DNA from: Glaciecola sp. UBA2563
GTDB lineage: Bacteria; Pseudomonadota; Gammaproteobacteria; Enterobacterales; Alteromonadaceae
Length of the DNA: 43,742 nucleotides
Direction of reading: 5' to 3'
Assembly (NCBI GenBank): GCA_002340325.1
Contig: DDLV01000053.1
Coordinates: 1 to 43,742 of the forward strand
The notes under the pieces were generated by a model. It worked only from the letters and a program-made list of their open reading frames with translations. It was not told the origin of the DNA and did not search any database. Position numbers and translations under genes: made by a program. Of the stretch, positions 6,841 through 15,486 are shown one piece after another (positions within the stretch are counted from its first letter, which is position 1; the number at the start of each line of letters is the position of its first letter).

Positions 6841-6914
6841 TGCTCAACTCTCCTGGAGATTGTTAAATTGGATTTCTTAAAACAACCAGGTTCATTTTAA
6901 ATGAGTAATAATAA

Positions 6915-8672
6915 ATGACGCTACTGTCGTCAGCTGCAATATTTTTTGGTGCTGCTGTTATCGCAGTACCATTATTCAAGCGCTTAAAACTGGGTGCAAT
7001 TTTAGGCTACCTAATCGCTGGCGTTGTTATTGGCCCTTCTGTTTTAAATTTCATCAGTGACCCTTATACGATTTTGCATTTCGCGGAACTTGGCGTTGTG
7101 CTGCTGCTGTTCGTTATCGGCCTTGAACTCGAACCCGCTGTATTATGGCGAATGCGCAATCAAATTATTTTTACCGGTGGCTCTCAATTGGTTTTCAGCG
7201 CTGCGCTGATTGGCGCATTTTGCATGTTTGCACTTGGATTGAATGAGATTTACAGCATCACTATCGGTTTTGCACTGGCAATGTCGTCAACACCGTTCGC
7301 TCTGCAGTTAATGGAAGAACAACGCATTCTCATCACCCCGCCGGGTAAACAAGGCTTCAGCGTGCTGTTGATGCAGGATATCGCAGTGATTCCTATTTTG
7401 CTGCTGGTGACGTCATTTTCGACACTACCAACAGAAGATGGCGTTGCTTGGTATATCAGTGCCGGCGCTATTGTCGGTGTGCTTGTTGCCGGGCGTTATT
7501 TGGTAAACCCACTTTTGCGCATCATTGCGTTGTACGGCAGTAGTGAAGTGATGACCGCTGCAGCGCTCTTTTTAGTAATTGTAACGGCTATGTCGATGTC
7601 AGCAGTTGGACTTTCAATGGGGATGGGTGCGTTTATTGCCGGTATCCTGTTAGCTAATAGCAGTTTCAAACATCAACTGGAAGCCGAAATTGAGCCTTTC
7701 AAGGGCTTGTTGCTTGGTTTATTTTTCATTGCCATTGGCATGACGCTAGATCTCCAGCTGCTCATCGAAGAACCACAATTTCTCATCGGCGCAAGCTTAC
7801 TCCTTCTTGTTATAAAAACACTCGTGCTATTTGTTGTTTTGGCTATTGCAAAACAACGAAAACAAGATGCTATGCGCATTGGACTGATGCTTGCGCAAGG
7901 CGGCGAGTTTACCTTTGTTATGATGACGCTCGCGGTGAGTGTTGCGGTATTACCTGAAGATATTGCATCTCGTGTGAATCTTATCGTTGGTTTGTCCATG
8001 GCATTTACGTCACCGCTGGTAATATTGTACGCCACCTTTTTTAATACAAAGGATTGTCCTCCTGTATATGAAAGCGCAAATGTTAATTACGATCCTGAAG
8101 TAATAATTGCAGGGTTTGGTCGTTTTGGACAAATTACAGGGCGAATTCTTCGGGCCAATCACATCCAGTTTACCGCGCTTGACAAAGACGCAGCGCACAT
8201 TGAATTTGTAAAACAGTTTGGCAGTAAAGTTTTTTATGGTGACGCAACCCAAGTAGAGCTTTTGAAAAAAGCGGGGCTCACAAAAGCGAAAACCTTACTT
8301 GTAGCGATCGATAATAAAGCAGACATTAACAAATTAGTGCTGACCGTACAGCATCATTTTCCAGATGTGAACATCATCGCGAGAGCCGTTGATAGGCAAC
8401 ATGCAGCAGAGTTGGCAAAACTTGGCGTGTTTTGTCATGTGCGAGAACTCCTTGGCGGCGGTCTTGCTGCAAGCATACGCGTTTTAGAATCCCAAGGTTA
8501 TTCCGACCAAGAAGCACAGCATATCGTCAATTTGTTTCAAACTCATGATGAAGCGCTCTTACAAGATGTCATCGATAACGACATGGCGTTCGAACAGCAG
8601 GTCTCCAATGCAAAAAAAGGACGTGAAGAGTTACAAAGTATTTTTGAAAATGATGCAAGGCTAAGGAAGTGA
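6915..8672 (+). CDS. CPA2 monovalent cation:proton antiporter, KefB-like
   Basis: The 585-residue inner-membrane protein has a ~375-residue antiporter domain with about 12 segments and a cytoplasmic RCK (TrkA-N) domain. Conserved CPA2 features are MQDIAVIP (Gln154-Asp155, the ion-binding region), SSTPFALQLMEEQ, and the block VGLSMGMGAFIAGILLA, which is nearly KefB. The RCK domain starts at ~395 with the Rossmann motif GFGRFG (400-405) followed by YGDAT. KefB/KefC release K+ in exchange for H+ under electrophile stress, gated by glutathione adducts; glutathione gating here is inference. No ancillary KefG/KefF flavoprotein gene is adjacent. The ATG at 6915 overlaps the stop of a five-codon upstream ORF (6901-6918, MSNNK), which could couple translation. 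Confidence 0.9.
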   Translation: MTLLSSAAIFFGAAVIAVPLFKRLKLGAILGYLIAGVVIGPSVLNFISDPYTILHFAELGVVLLLFVIGLELEPAVLWRMRNQIIFTGGSQLVFSAALIGAFCMFALGLNEIYSITIGFALAMSSTPFALQLMEEQRILITPPGKQGFSVLLMQDIAVIPILLLVTSFSTLPTEDGVAWYISAGAIVGVLVAGRYLVNPLLRIIALYGSSEVMTAAALFLVIVTAMSMSAVGLSMGMGAFIAGILLANSSFKHQLEAEIEPFKGLLLGLFFIAIGMTLDLQLLIEEPQFLIGASLLLLVIKTLVLFVVLAIAKQRKQDAMRIGLMLAQGGEFTFVMMTLAVSVAVLPEDIASRVNLIVGLSMAFTSPLVILYATFFNTKDCPPVYESANVNYDPEVIIAGFGRFGQITGRILRANHIQFTALDKDAAHIEFVKQFGSKVFYGDATQVELLKKAGLTKAKTLLVAIDNKADINKLVLTVQHHFPDVNIIARAVDRQHAAELAKLGVFCHVRELLGGGLAASIRVLESQGYSDQEAQHIVNLFQTHDEALLQDVIDNDMAFEQQVSNAKKGREELQSIFENDARLRK

Positions 8673-8797
8673 TATCTGAAATTAGCAAACATATGTACGC
8701 AACTGGTCACATTTGCGCCGAGAAAACCTCGTTGATTGTTTAAATGGACAACCTGTGCTACAACAATAAACTCAAAGAAGTGTGAGGGATTACAGCC

Positions 8798-9442
8798 ATG
8801 CCAAAATTAAAATTCTTACTTTTTTTCAGTTTCATAGCTTATCTGGTAATTGGACAGATGCCTTTTTCTGCTTACGCACAAGAGGGATTTGACGATGAAG
8901 CAACACCTATTTACCTTAAAAAAATCCGTGATATGGATGGCAACTATTTAAAAGAGTTGACGAGAGCAACTGCAAAGGAGTTGTCCACGTCTGGTGAGTT
9001 TATTGCTAAACCTTTTAAGAGAAGTTCACCTCCAGGGCCTGTGGTAGAAGTCGACTCTCCAAGCTTTAACTACTCGTCTCATAAGGATGGTATGAGCACA
9101 AAAGAAATCGCAGATGCAGGTCTTGGCTTAGTGCGTGACGTAGGGGGGCTTCTTGGTTTTGATAAAGAAGCGAACAAAGCAAATGAAATTCAGTGGCGAA
9201 TGAACAGGAACCGTTCGCTTGATGCTTGGGGAGAGGACGAAAAAATACTTGTTACTATGGTGTCAAAAGTTTATCTGACGGATAAACAAACTGGTGAGCA
9301 AATCACACGCAGTATCAAGCAAGAAAAAGTTTTTGAATCAAAAAACCACTTTGTAAAATCGAGGGACAAAATGGTTCAAGATGCAGTCATCCCTGCAGTC
9401 AAAAGAGCAGTAGCAGAATACGTCGACGATTCGGATTTCTAA
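8798..9442 (+). CDS. Exported protein of unknown function
   Basis: This 214-residue protein has a clear signal peptide (LKFLLFFSFIAYLVIGQM, probable cleavage after AYA). The mature part is charged, with a helical start (YLKKIRDMDGNYLKELTRAT), a Pro-rich stretch (SSPPGPVVEVDSP) near residues 78-90, a glycine-rich segment (DAGLGLVRDVGGLLGF) and a basic C-terminal half. No Cys, catalytic motif or further membrane segment is evident. GAGGGA lies ten bases before the ATG. It stands alone between kefB-like and a TetR gene. I do not recognise the family; a periplasmic location is the only supported statement. Confidence 0.7.
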   Translation: MPKLKFLLFFSFIAYLVIGQMPFSAYAQEGFDDEATPIYLKKIRDMDGNYLKELTRATAKELSTSGEFIAKPFKRSSPPGPVVEVDSPSFNYSSHKDGMSTKEIADAGLGLVRDVGGLLGFDKEANKANEIQWRMNRNRSLDAWGEDEKILVTMVSKVYLTDKQTGEQITRSIKQEKVFESKNHFVKSRDKMVQDAVIPAVKRAVAEYVDDSDF

Positions 9443-9504
9443 TTTATGCTTACTAGTCGTCACGGTTTCTAGCCGTTATTGCAGCGATTAAATTGAAAAA
9501 ATGT

Positions 9505-9551
9505 TTGACAAAATATTATTGAACTATATTATCTACCTATAAGTAGATAGC
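9505..9551 (+). promoter_or_regulatory. Promoter and operator of the TetR gene
   Basis: A perfect -35 TTGACA (9505-9510) and the -10 TATTAT (9527-9532, spacer 16) lie ahead of the TetR gene. An inverted repeat TATCTAC-N6-GTAGATA (9530-9549) overlaps the -10. Nineteen of its 22 bases recur at 10256-10277 before the SDR gene. This arrangement predicts autorepression. Confidence 0.75.
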
Positions 9552-9588
9552 CAGTATTTTTTGATTAACGAGGATACATCATATATCC

Positions 9589-10152
9589 ATGAATGAAACC
9601 GCCAACAGAGTCCTTGATGTAGCTGAGCAACTCACCCAAACAAGGGGGTTTAATGCGTTTAGCTATAAAGATTTGCAACAAGAAGTCGGTGTTAAAACGT
9701 CGAGCATTCACTATTATTTTCCGACGAAACAAGACTTAGCGTTGGAGATGACTAAACGATATAAGGAAAGATATCAAGACGCACTTCATTCGATAGCAAG
9801 AGAAAATGATAATGGTGTGGGCAGGCTAGCTGCACTTGGAAGAGTTTTTGTGAATGTTGTTAATGGGGATAAGTTTTGCTTGTGTGGGATGTTAGCCAGC
9901 GATTGTTTATCGATGCCAACATCCGTAAACAATCAGCTCAAATCGTTTTTTGAACTAAATGAATCTTGGATTGCTGATGCTATCGCACTTGGGCAGCAGC
10001 AGGGCGAGATAAAACCTGAATTATCTTCTAAGCGAGCTGCAACAATTTTTATTGCAATGCTGGAGGGCGCAATGTTGATTGCGAGATCGCAAAAAAACCC
10101 GGCTTATTTGGAAGAAGTGGTGAAAGAGGCATTGAGCAACTTTGCCGTTTAA
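9589..10152 (+). CDS. TetR/AcrR family repressor
   Basis: This 187-residue protein has a typical TetR N-terminus: helix-turn-helix about residues 26-48 with FSYKDLQQEVGVKTSSIHYY and FPTKQDLALEM. The ligand-binding domain contains a Cys pair, FCLCGMLASDC (~103-113), which may be redox- or electrophile-sensitive, as in some repressors that control reductases. The start codon is distant (16 bases) from GAGG, so translation may be modest. A shared 22-bp operator overlaps its own promoter and the leader of the SDR gene 104 bases after its terminal part, so the SDR is the obvious target. The inducer is unknown. Confidence 0.88.
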   Translation: MNETANRVLDVAEQLTQTRGFNAFSYKDLQQEVGVKTSSIHYYFPTKQDLALEMTKRYKERYQDALHSIARENDNGVGRLAALGRVFVNVVNGDKFCLCGMLASDCLSMPTSVNNQLKSFFELNESWIADAIALGQQQGEIKPELSSKRAATIFIAMLEGAMLIARSQKNPAYLEEVVKEALSNFAV

Positions 10153-10255
10153 TAAAAAAACAACCTAATACACTTTCGTATCCATTTGGTTCTTTGCCAG
10201 TTTCAGCATAGAACCGTATAGGTTGTAACCTACTTGGATATTTTTTTGTAAACTT

Positions 10256-10277
10256 TATCTATCTATGAATAGATAGC
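10256..10277 (+). promoter_or_regulatory. TetR operator upstream of the SDR gene
   Basis: The palindrome CTATCTAT-GA-ATAGATAG lies within a 22-base block that matches the site before the TetR gene (9530-9551) at 19 positions; the three differences largely keep the symmetry. It lies 29 bases before the SDR start. A 6-bp palindrome (TAGGTT-GT-AACCTA, 10219-10232) is further upstream. Confidence 0.75.
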
Positions 10278-10305
10278 TTATTTTAACCTAGATTGGAGAA
10301 AAGAT

Positions 10306-11073
10306 ATGTCGAACACAAAAACTGCACTATTGATTGGTGGCTCAAAGGGTATGGCATTTGCCACTGCGAAAAGACTAGCAAAGAAGGGGGTAAACTTAAT
10401 ACTGGTTGCGCGCGATCAAAATGCCCTTGATATCGCACGCGATGAATTGCTGTCTGAGACAAAAGTTGATGTGGAAACAAGGTCACTCGACTTGTATAAC
10501 ACAAATGAAGTCAATGCATTCATTTCTGAACTCAACGAAACCTCGCGGAAAATCGATTATCTCGTCAATGCCGCTGGCTATTTTAAGCCAACAACATTTC
10601 TTGAACACACACGAGAAGACTATGCGACACAGCTAAATCTTAATGAATCAGTGTTTTTTATCACGCAAGCTATCGCAAAGAATATGGTAGATAATGGCGG
10701 TGGCGCTATTGTTAATATTGGTTCTATGTGGGCCAAGCAAGCGATAAAAGCAACGCCTTCATCTGCATATTCAATGGCGAAAGCTGGGTTGCATTCATTG
10801 ACTCAACATCTCGCAATGGAGCTAGCGGAGCACAACATTAGGGTAAATGCTGTGTCGCCGGCCGTCGTGCAAACCACAATATACAAAGCCTTTATCAACG
10901 AAAACGAGATCCCTGAAACCCTAGCTGGATTTAATGAGTTCCACCCTATTGGTCGCATTGGACAAGCAGATGATGTTGCTAGTAGCATTGAGTTTTTGCT
11001 TTCTGATGAAGCAAGCTGGGTGACGGGCGCAATCTGGGATGTAGACGGTGGTGTAATTGCTGGCCGTAACTAA
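10306..11073 (+). CDS. Short-chain dehydrogenase/reductase (SDR)
   Basis: The 255-residue classical SDR has the cofactor motif GGSKGMA (11-17), NAAG (88-91), Asn113, catalytic Ser140 in NIGSM, and Tyr155-x3-Lys159 in YSMAK. The C-terminal WDVDGG closing motif is present. Basic residues after the second strand (VARD) suggest NADP(H). It should reduce a carbonyl or oxidise an alcohol; the substrate is unknown. GGAG nine bases before the ATG supports the start. The operator at 10256-10277, shared with the preceding TetR gene, makes the enzyme a probable inducible detoxification function. A terminator follows at 11086. Confidence 0.9.
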   Translation: MSNTKTALLIGGSKGMAFATAKRLAKKGVNLILVARDQNALDIARDELLSETKVDVETRSLDLYNTNEVNAFISELNETSRKIDYLVNAAGYFKPTTFLEHTREDYATQLNLNESVFFITQAIAKNMVDNGGGAIVNIGSMWAKQAIKATPSSAYSMAKAGLHSLTQHLAMELAEHNIRVNAVSPAVVQTTIYKAFINENEIPETLAGFNEFHPIGRIGQADDVASSIEFLLSDEASWVTGAIWDVDGGVIAGRN

Positions 11074-11085
11074 CGAAAGGTTTTA

Positions 11086-11105
11086 AAAAAGACAGAAGTC
11101 TTTTT
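11086..11105 (+). terminator. Terminator of the SDR gene
   Basis: A perfect 8-bp stem AAAAAGAC/GTCTTTTT with an AGAA loop and a terminal run of five T lies 13 bases after the SDR stop. The stem is A-T rich, and it could also act on the other strand. Confidence 0.6.
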
Positions 11106-11200
11106 AGATTATTAGTCTTATTCGGCATCGCACATTAACTTGCATGACGCAATTCACTGATTGGCTGATGCCGATTCAAAAGACGATAAGGAGTACTAAA

Positions 11201-11884
11201 ATGAATAACGTGAAAGCTATATCTGAACTTAATACAGATTTTTCGAAAAAGGTGGTAATTCGCCCAGATGATTATCATTGGGTACCCTCGCCCATGCCGG
11301 GCGTCGAGCGCATGATGTTAGACCGCATGGGCGCAGAGACAGGACGTGCAACATCAATAGTGCGTTACGCGCCCAATTCAGCATTTTCGTCTCATGTTCA
11401 CAGTGGTGGAGAGGAGTATTATGTGCTTGAAGGCGCCTTTGCAGACGAGCACGGTACTTATCCTAAAGGAACGTATGTTCGCAATCCCATTGGGACTAAA
11501 CACACACCCAAAATAGGGGACGACGGCGCGACAATCTTTGTAAAGCTGCATCAGTTTAGTGAGTTGGATACCAACCAATTTGGAATTGATACTACGTCAG
11601 CTCGTTGGCACCTAGGTTTGGTTGACGGCTTACAAGTCATGCCGCTGCACAATCATGAAGCTGAGAATGTGGCATTGGTAAAATGGGCACCAAATACACA
11701 ATTCTCTCTTCATCGTCATTGGGGTGGCGAAGAGATTTTAGTCCTCGAGGGCACCTTTTATGATGAACACGGCACATATCCAAAGGGTACGTGGATCCGA
11801 AGTCCTCATTTAAGTGCTCATGAACCCTACACCAAAGAAGATGGGGCGTTAATTTATGTGAAGACCGGTCACTTGCCAAACTAG
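11201..11884 (+). CDS. Double-cupin protein, ChrR-like cupin
   Basis: This 227-residue cytoplasmic protein is made of two cupin modules that are clear internal duplicates. HVHSGGEEYYVLEG with DEHGTYPKGTYVRNP in the first corresponds to HRHWGGEEILVLEG with DEHGTYPKGTWIRSP in the second. Each has the H-x-H...E...H metal set. The pattern is that of the cupin part of ChrR, the zinc anti-sigma factor. The N-terminal zinc-finger helices of ChrR are missing and no sigma factor is near, so it is more likely an enzyme or metal-binding sensor. AAGGAG (11188-11193) selects the ATG at 11201; the upstream in-frame ATG at 11144 has no ribosome site. Confidence 0.85.
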   Translation: MNNVKAISELNTDFSKKVVIRPDDYHWVPSPMPGVERMMLDRMGAETGRATSIVRYAPNSAFSSHVHSGGEEYYVLEGAFADEHGTYPKGTYVRNPIGTKHTPKIGDDGATIFVKLHQFSELDTNQFGIDTTSARWHLGLVDGLQVMPLHNHEAENVALVKWAPNTQFSLHRHWGGEEILVLEGTFYDEHGTYPKGTWIRSPHLSAHEPYTKEDGALIYVKTGHLPN

Positions 11885-11992
11885 CGTTTGTATATGAAAT
11901 AGATCAAATTCTGTTGAGCATGTACTTCGATTTTTTCTGACTTTTGGTATGATAGAGGCTTACAAAAAATACACGGCGAAGGAGTGCAAATC

Positions 11993-12910
11993 ATGCCAGC
12001 AGAATTTTCCAATTTTATCAGAGTTGTCGAAGTCTGGACGTTAGATGAATCAGGGGAAAAACTTACCCTAAATGACGCAATTTACGGAGAACTAGAGTCT
12101 TTTGGTGCGCTTAGTGCACAAACATCGTTTTCTTATGGAGAAGGCCTACCGGGAAAAGCTTGGAAAGAAAAGCGCCCTGTAGTGCTTAAAAACTTTGATG
12201 AAACTACGTTTCTGAGAGTTAAAGAAGCCCGTATTGCAGGGCTCACTACCGGCATCGCTATCCCCATTTTTGACGGTGAAGAACTCACCGCTGTCTTGGT
12301 CATGCTATGCGGTGATATCTCAAGCGCCAAAGGCGCTATTGAAGTGTGGCAAGATGACGAGTTAAGCGGGATGGCACTTGTCGATGGATATTACGGCGAT
12401 CTTGAACGGTTCGAATGGCTTTCAAAGAGTATAAAATTCCCTAGAGGATCTGGACTACCAGGCGGCGTGTGGAAAGAAGACTGTGCAAAAGTAATAGGCG
12501 ATCTTGCTAATTCGTCTTCATTCTTGCGTTCGCGCAATGCAGTGAGAGCTGGAATAACGACAGGAATAGGTCTGCCGTTTTACTCTCCAGAAAACGACAG
12601 CGAGATGAGTGCTGTTTTAACATTTCTATCTGCCGAAAATACCCCGCTTGCAAGTCGTTTTGAAGTTTGGACACAAGATACATCTGGCGATTTATCCTTC
12701 TCTTCGGGTATTGATCAAAAAATCAATAAAGTCGAACTCGCTGATAAGGACAAAGAAGCTTCAGCTGATGCTGATCTGATTAAGGAATCATTGCAAGAAC
12801 GTATTCCAAAAGTCTCAACCCATTCGCAAGACGATGCGTTTAATTCGATGCTAGTCATTCCGATTTTGAACAATAACAGCAATAAATCAGCAGCGGTTTT
12901 CTATAACTAG
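11993..12910 (+). CDS. Tandem GAF-domain-like protein
   Basis: About 305 residues are built from two similar GAF-like modules. The first contains GEGLPGKAWKEKRPVVLKNF and GLTTGIAIPIF. The second contains GSGLPGGVWKEDC, SSFLRSRNAVRAG and ITTGIGLPFYS. A shorter, degenerate third unit starts near EVWTQDTSGDL. GAF domains bind small ligands or act as redox sensors; no output domain is attached, so it is likely a stand-alone sensor or an adaptor. AAGGAG (11979-11984) sits eight bases before the ATG at 11993; the GTG at 11984 overlaps that site and is rejected. The stop overlaps the stop of puuD on the other strand within a shared CTAG. Confidence 0.8.
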   Translation: MPAEFSNFIRVVEVWTLDESGEKLTLNDAIYGELESFGALSAQTSFSYGEGLPGKAWKEKRPVVLKNFDETTFLRVKEARIAGLTTGIAIPIFDGEELTAVLVMLCGDISSAKGAIEVWQDDELSGMALVDGYYGDLERFEWLSKSIKFPRGSGLPGGVWKEDCAKVIGDLANSSSFLRSRNAVRAGITTGIGLPFYSPENDSEMSAVLTFLSAENTPLASRFEVWTQDTSGDLSFSSGIDQKINKVELADKDKEASADADLIKESLQERIPKVSTHSQDDAFNSMLVIPILNNNSNKSAAVFYN

Positions 12911-14109
12911 TTACCGTTAAACCACGCCGCTAGCACTTGTCGTTCTTCCTCGGTCATGCCCGTCTTATTCATTAGCGGCATGTCTTTTGTCATCACCGTT
13001 CTGTTTACGATCTTGGGTGCGCCGCTGACGATTTTATCCCAGGAATCGACCTTAAACCCTAGCGGTGCAATTTTGAAAATATCGTCCGTAGGTTGTTCTG
13101 CATGACAGCTGACGCAATGTCTATTGATGATGTCTTGTACTTGAGTCTCGATGGGTGACAGCACTGGTGCGTCAGTTTTAACGGCTGACTGAATAGATTG
13201 TTCAGCAGATTTTGGCCATGACACCACAGCAGCAAGCACTAGCATACCTACAGCACCGCTGGCTAAGATGGCAGGCTTGTGTATATCGTTATGCTTCAGA
13301 TTAAAATAATGTCGAATGTAGGCAGATAGGCCAATGATGGCAACGAGAACTAGCCAGTTGTATTCGTGTTGATAAGTCATCGGATAGTGATTACTGATCA
13401 TGATAAACACAAGTGGCAAGGTAAAATAGTTATTGTGAACTGAGCGAAGTTTCGCGCCTGCTCCCCACTCTGGTTTTACTTCTTGCTTGTTGGCAACTGC
13501 ATTTACCATCTTTCTCTGCGATGGCATGATAGTTAAAAACACATTTCCTACCATGATTGTGCCAATCAAAGCACCGACATGTATGTATGCACCACGCCCA
13601 CTAAACAGGAAGGTGGCTAACCAGCATACAGCAACCACAAACAGAATGAGAAAGACGGCAAAGGTTTTGGGTGTTTGGCCTAGCTTACTTCTGCATGCGA
13701 TTTCATAAATCGCTAATCCACCAAAGATATAAAGCAAGCCATAGCTAACGGCTTGAAGTGGTGTTAACGCCATCACGCGGGGATCAATTAAGAAAGCAGA
13801 AGCACCAACGTAGTAAATAATAACGAGCAGGAGCATACCGCTTATCCAAGTCGTATATGCCTCCCACTTAAACCAATGCAGTGTGCTCGGCATCTCTTCT
13901 GGGCCGTAGCTATATTTAGCCACCTCGTAAAAGCCGCCACCATGCACTGCCCATAAATCTCCTTTTATCCCCTTTTCTTTTTTCCAGTTGGGTGGTGTGC
14001 GCAGACTATTGTCCAGCCATATAAAGTAAAATGATGCACCTATCCAGGCAATACCTGCGATGACGTGAAACCATTTCACAAATAACGAAAGCCATTCAAG
14101 CCATGGCAT
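12907..14109 (-). CDS. puuD: Membrane urate hydroxylase PuuD with C-terminal cytochrome c domain
   Basis: The 400-residue protein has about eight membrane segments in residues 1-300, starting with the conserved WFHVIAGIAWIGASFYFI. A periplasmic cytochrome c domain follows, with the haem motif CVSCH (332-336) and a probable axial Met near 377 (MTKDMPLM). PuuD oxidises urate to 5-hydroxyisourate and passes electrons through its haem to the respiratory chain, replacing soluble uricase. It is last in the purine operon; its start overlaps the end of guaD by 14 bases, indicating coupled translation. Length and domain order are normal for the family. Confidence 0.95.
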   Translation of the reverse strand: MPWLEWLSLFVKWFHVIAGIAWIGASFYFIWLDNSLRTPPNWKKEKGIKGDLWAVHGGGFYEVAKYSYGPEEMPSTLHWFKWEAYTTWISGMLLLVIIYYVGASAFLIDPRVMALTPLQAVSYGLLYIFGGLAIYEIACRSKLGQTPKTFAVFLILFVVAVCWLATFLFSGRGAYIHVGALIGTIMVGNVFLTIMPSQRKMVNAVANKQEVKPEWGAGAKLRSVHNNYFTLPLVFIMISNHYPMTYQHEYNWLVLVAIIGLSAYIRHYFNLKHNDIHKPAILASGAVGMLVLAAVVSWPKSAEQSIQSAVKTDAPVLSPIETQVQDIINRHCVSCHAEQPTDDIFKIAPLGFKVDSWDKIVSGAPKIVNRTVMTKDMPLMNKTGMTEEERQVLAAWFNGN

Positions 14110-15436
14110 ATTGCTGCTCCTTAATTGATTTTTTTACATTGGTGCCAGCGATATAGGTGGCTTGTACAGCTCTATCATCGCCAATAAAGCTCAATGCAAA
14201 TAAGATGTCTTCGGCACTATCGATACTGATCGATTTTGGACAGCGCAGTTTACTCAGCTCATCAAAATGCGGGTTAAGGACGACAAAATCTGCATAGCTA
14301 CCAGGATTCAGATTACCAATATCATTTTCTAATCCATAATAAGTCGCAGGGCCTTGCGTCATCATATAAAGCCCTTCCAAAACACTTATTTTTGTATTCT
14401 GCAGCTGGCCTATTTTGTAAGCCTCTCCAAACGTTTTAAGCATATTAAAGCTTGTTCCTGCGCCAACATCCGTAGCAAGTGCGATATTTACGCCATATTG
14501 ATTTGCTTTGTCGATACAAAACAATCCGCTACCCAAGAACAAATTTGATGTTGGGCAAAATACTGCAGTTGCGCCTGTTTCTCTTAAACGTTCCCACTCG
14601 TGTTCATGTAAATGAAGACAGTGCCCAAAAAGAGATTTTGAGTGCACCATATGGAAGTTATCATAAACATCTAAATATGACTCATGGTTTGGAAATAGTT
14701 GCTTAACCCATTCAATCTCGCCGTGATTTTCTGATAAATGTGTTTGAATAAAAACGCTAGGATATTGTTGCGCGAGCTCTCCTAATGCAGCTAGCTGCGC
14801 CTCCGAACTCGTTGGCGCAAACCTTGGGGTAAGCGCATATCGATTACGGCCATTTTCATGCCACTTATCGATAAGCACTTGGCTGTCTTTCTGTGCTGTT
14901 GTAGGCGTATCTTGGAGGTAGTCTGGGCAATGGCGATCCATACAGACTTTACCTGTTACCATTGCCATTTCCATGTCCGACGCACATGTAAATAACGCAT
15001 CAACTGATGCCTTATGGACACTGGGGTATACAAAGGCTGTTGTTGTACCATTGTTGATTAACTGCGATAAAAACTTTTGGGCGATGTCTCTACTGTATTC
15101 TGGGTTGCTGAACTTTTGTTCGGTTGGGAATGTGTAGTTTTCCAACCAATCGAGCAGCTGCGACCCATACTTTGCGATCATCTCAGTTTGAGGGAAATGC
15201 AAATGGCTGTCTATCAAACCGGGAATGATAAGCTTTCCACTGTAGTCAACAAGCGTTGCTTCTGGATGGTTTTCCAATAACTCTTTGAAACTACCGATGT
15301 CGACGATTTTTTTTTCACGCACCACAAGCGCACCGTCTCTAAAAAAGCATACATCCTTTTTCGGCGTGTGAGTCGATCGACTGAAATGCAATATATCAGC
15401 GCGATACAGTGTTGTGTTATCGTTCATAGATATCAT
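14096..15436 (-). CDS. guaD: Guanine deaminase
   Basis: This 446-residue amidohydrolase converts guanine to xanthine, feeding the Xdh step. Metal and active-site motifs are in order: PGLIDSHLHFPQ (Asp76, His78, His80), the RHCPDYLQD block typical of guanine deaminases, QTHLSEN, FGHCLHLHE and ATDVGAGTS. It is cytoplasmic. ATGs are possible at 15436 and 15427, and neither has a good ribosome site. The ATG at 15436 overlaps, as ATGA, the stop of an 11-codon micro-ORF created by a tandem repeat (15419-15469), which favours it. It lies between uraH and puuD in the operon. Confidence 0.95.
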   Translation of the reverse strand: MISMNDNTTLYRADILHFSRSTHTPKKDVCFFRDGALVVREKKIVDIGSFKELLENHPEATLVDYSGKLIIPGLIDSHLHFPQTEMIAKYGSQLLDWLENYTFPTEQKFSNPEYSRDIAQKFLSQLINNGTTTAFVYPSVHKASVDALFTCASDMEMAMVTGKVCMDRHCPDYLQDTPTTAQKDSQVLIDKWHENGRNRYALTPRFAPTSSEAQLAALGELAQQYPSVFIQTHLSENHGEIEWVKQLFPNHESYLDVYDNFHMVHSKSLFGHCLHLHEHEWERLRETGATAVFCPTSNLFLGSGLFCIDKANQYGVNIALATDVGAGTSFNMLKTFGEAYKIGQLQNTKISVLEGLYMMTQGPATYYGLENDIGNLNPGSYADFVVLNPHFDELSKLRCPKSISIDSAEDILFALSFIGDDRAVQATYIAGTNVKKSIKEQQYAMA

Positions 15437-15469
15437 CGATCACAGGTATCATCGTTCATAGATATCATC
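15419..15469 (-). repeat. Tandem duplication at the start of guaD
   Basis: A 19-base unit (15419-15437) recurs exactly at 15451-15469, a 32-base period. Because 32 is not a multiple of three, the copies read in different frames. They produce chained micro-ORFs between uraH and guaD, for example 15468 down to an overlap with the guaD ATG. Confidence 0.85.
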
Positions 15470-15486
15470 ACTTACAAATATCGTCA

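Noticed and set aside
11144..11200. N-terminal extension of the double-cupin protein
   Set aside because: AAGGAG at 11188-11193 lies inside the extension at the right distance for the ATG at 11201, while the ATG at 11144 has no ribosome site.
11201..11884. Full ChrR anti-sigma factor
   Set aside because: The N-terminal zinc-binding anti-sigma helices are absent and no ECF sigma factor gene is adjacent; only the cupin type matches.
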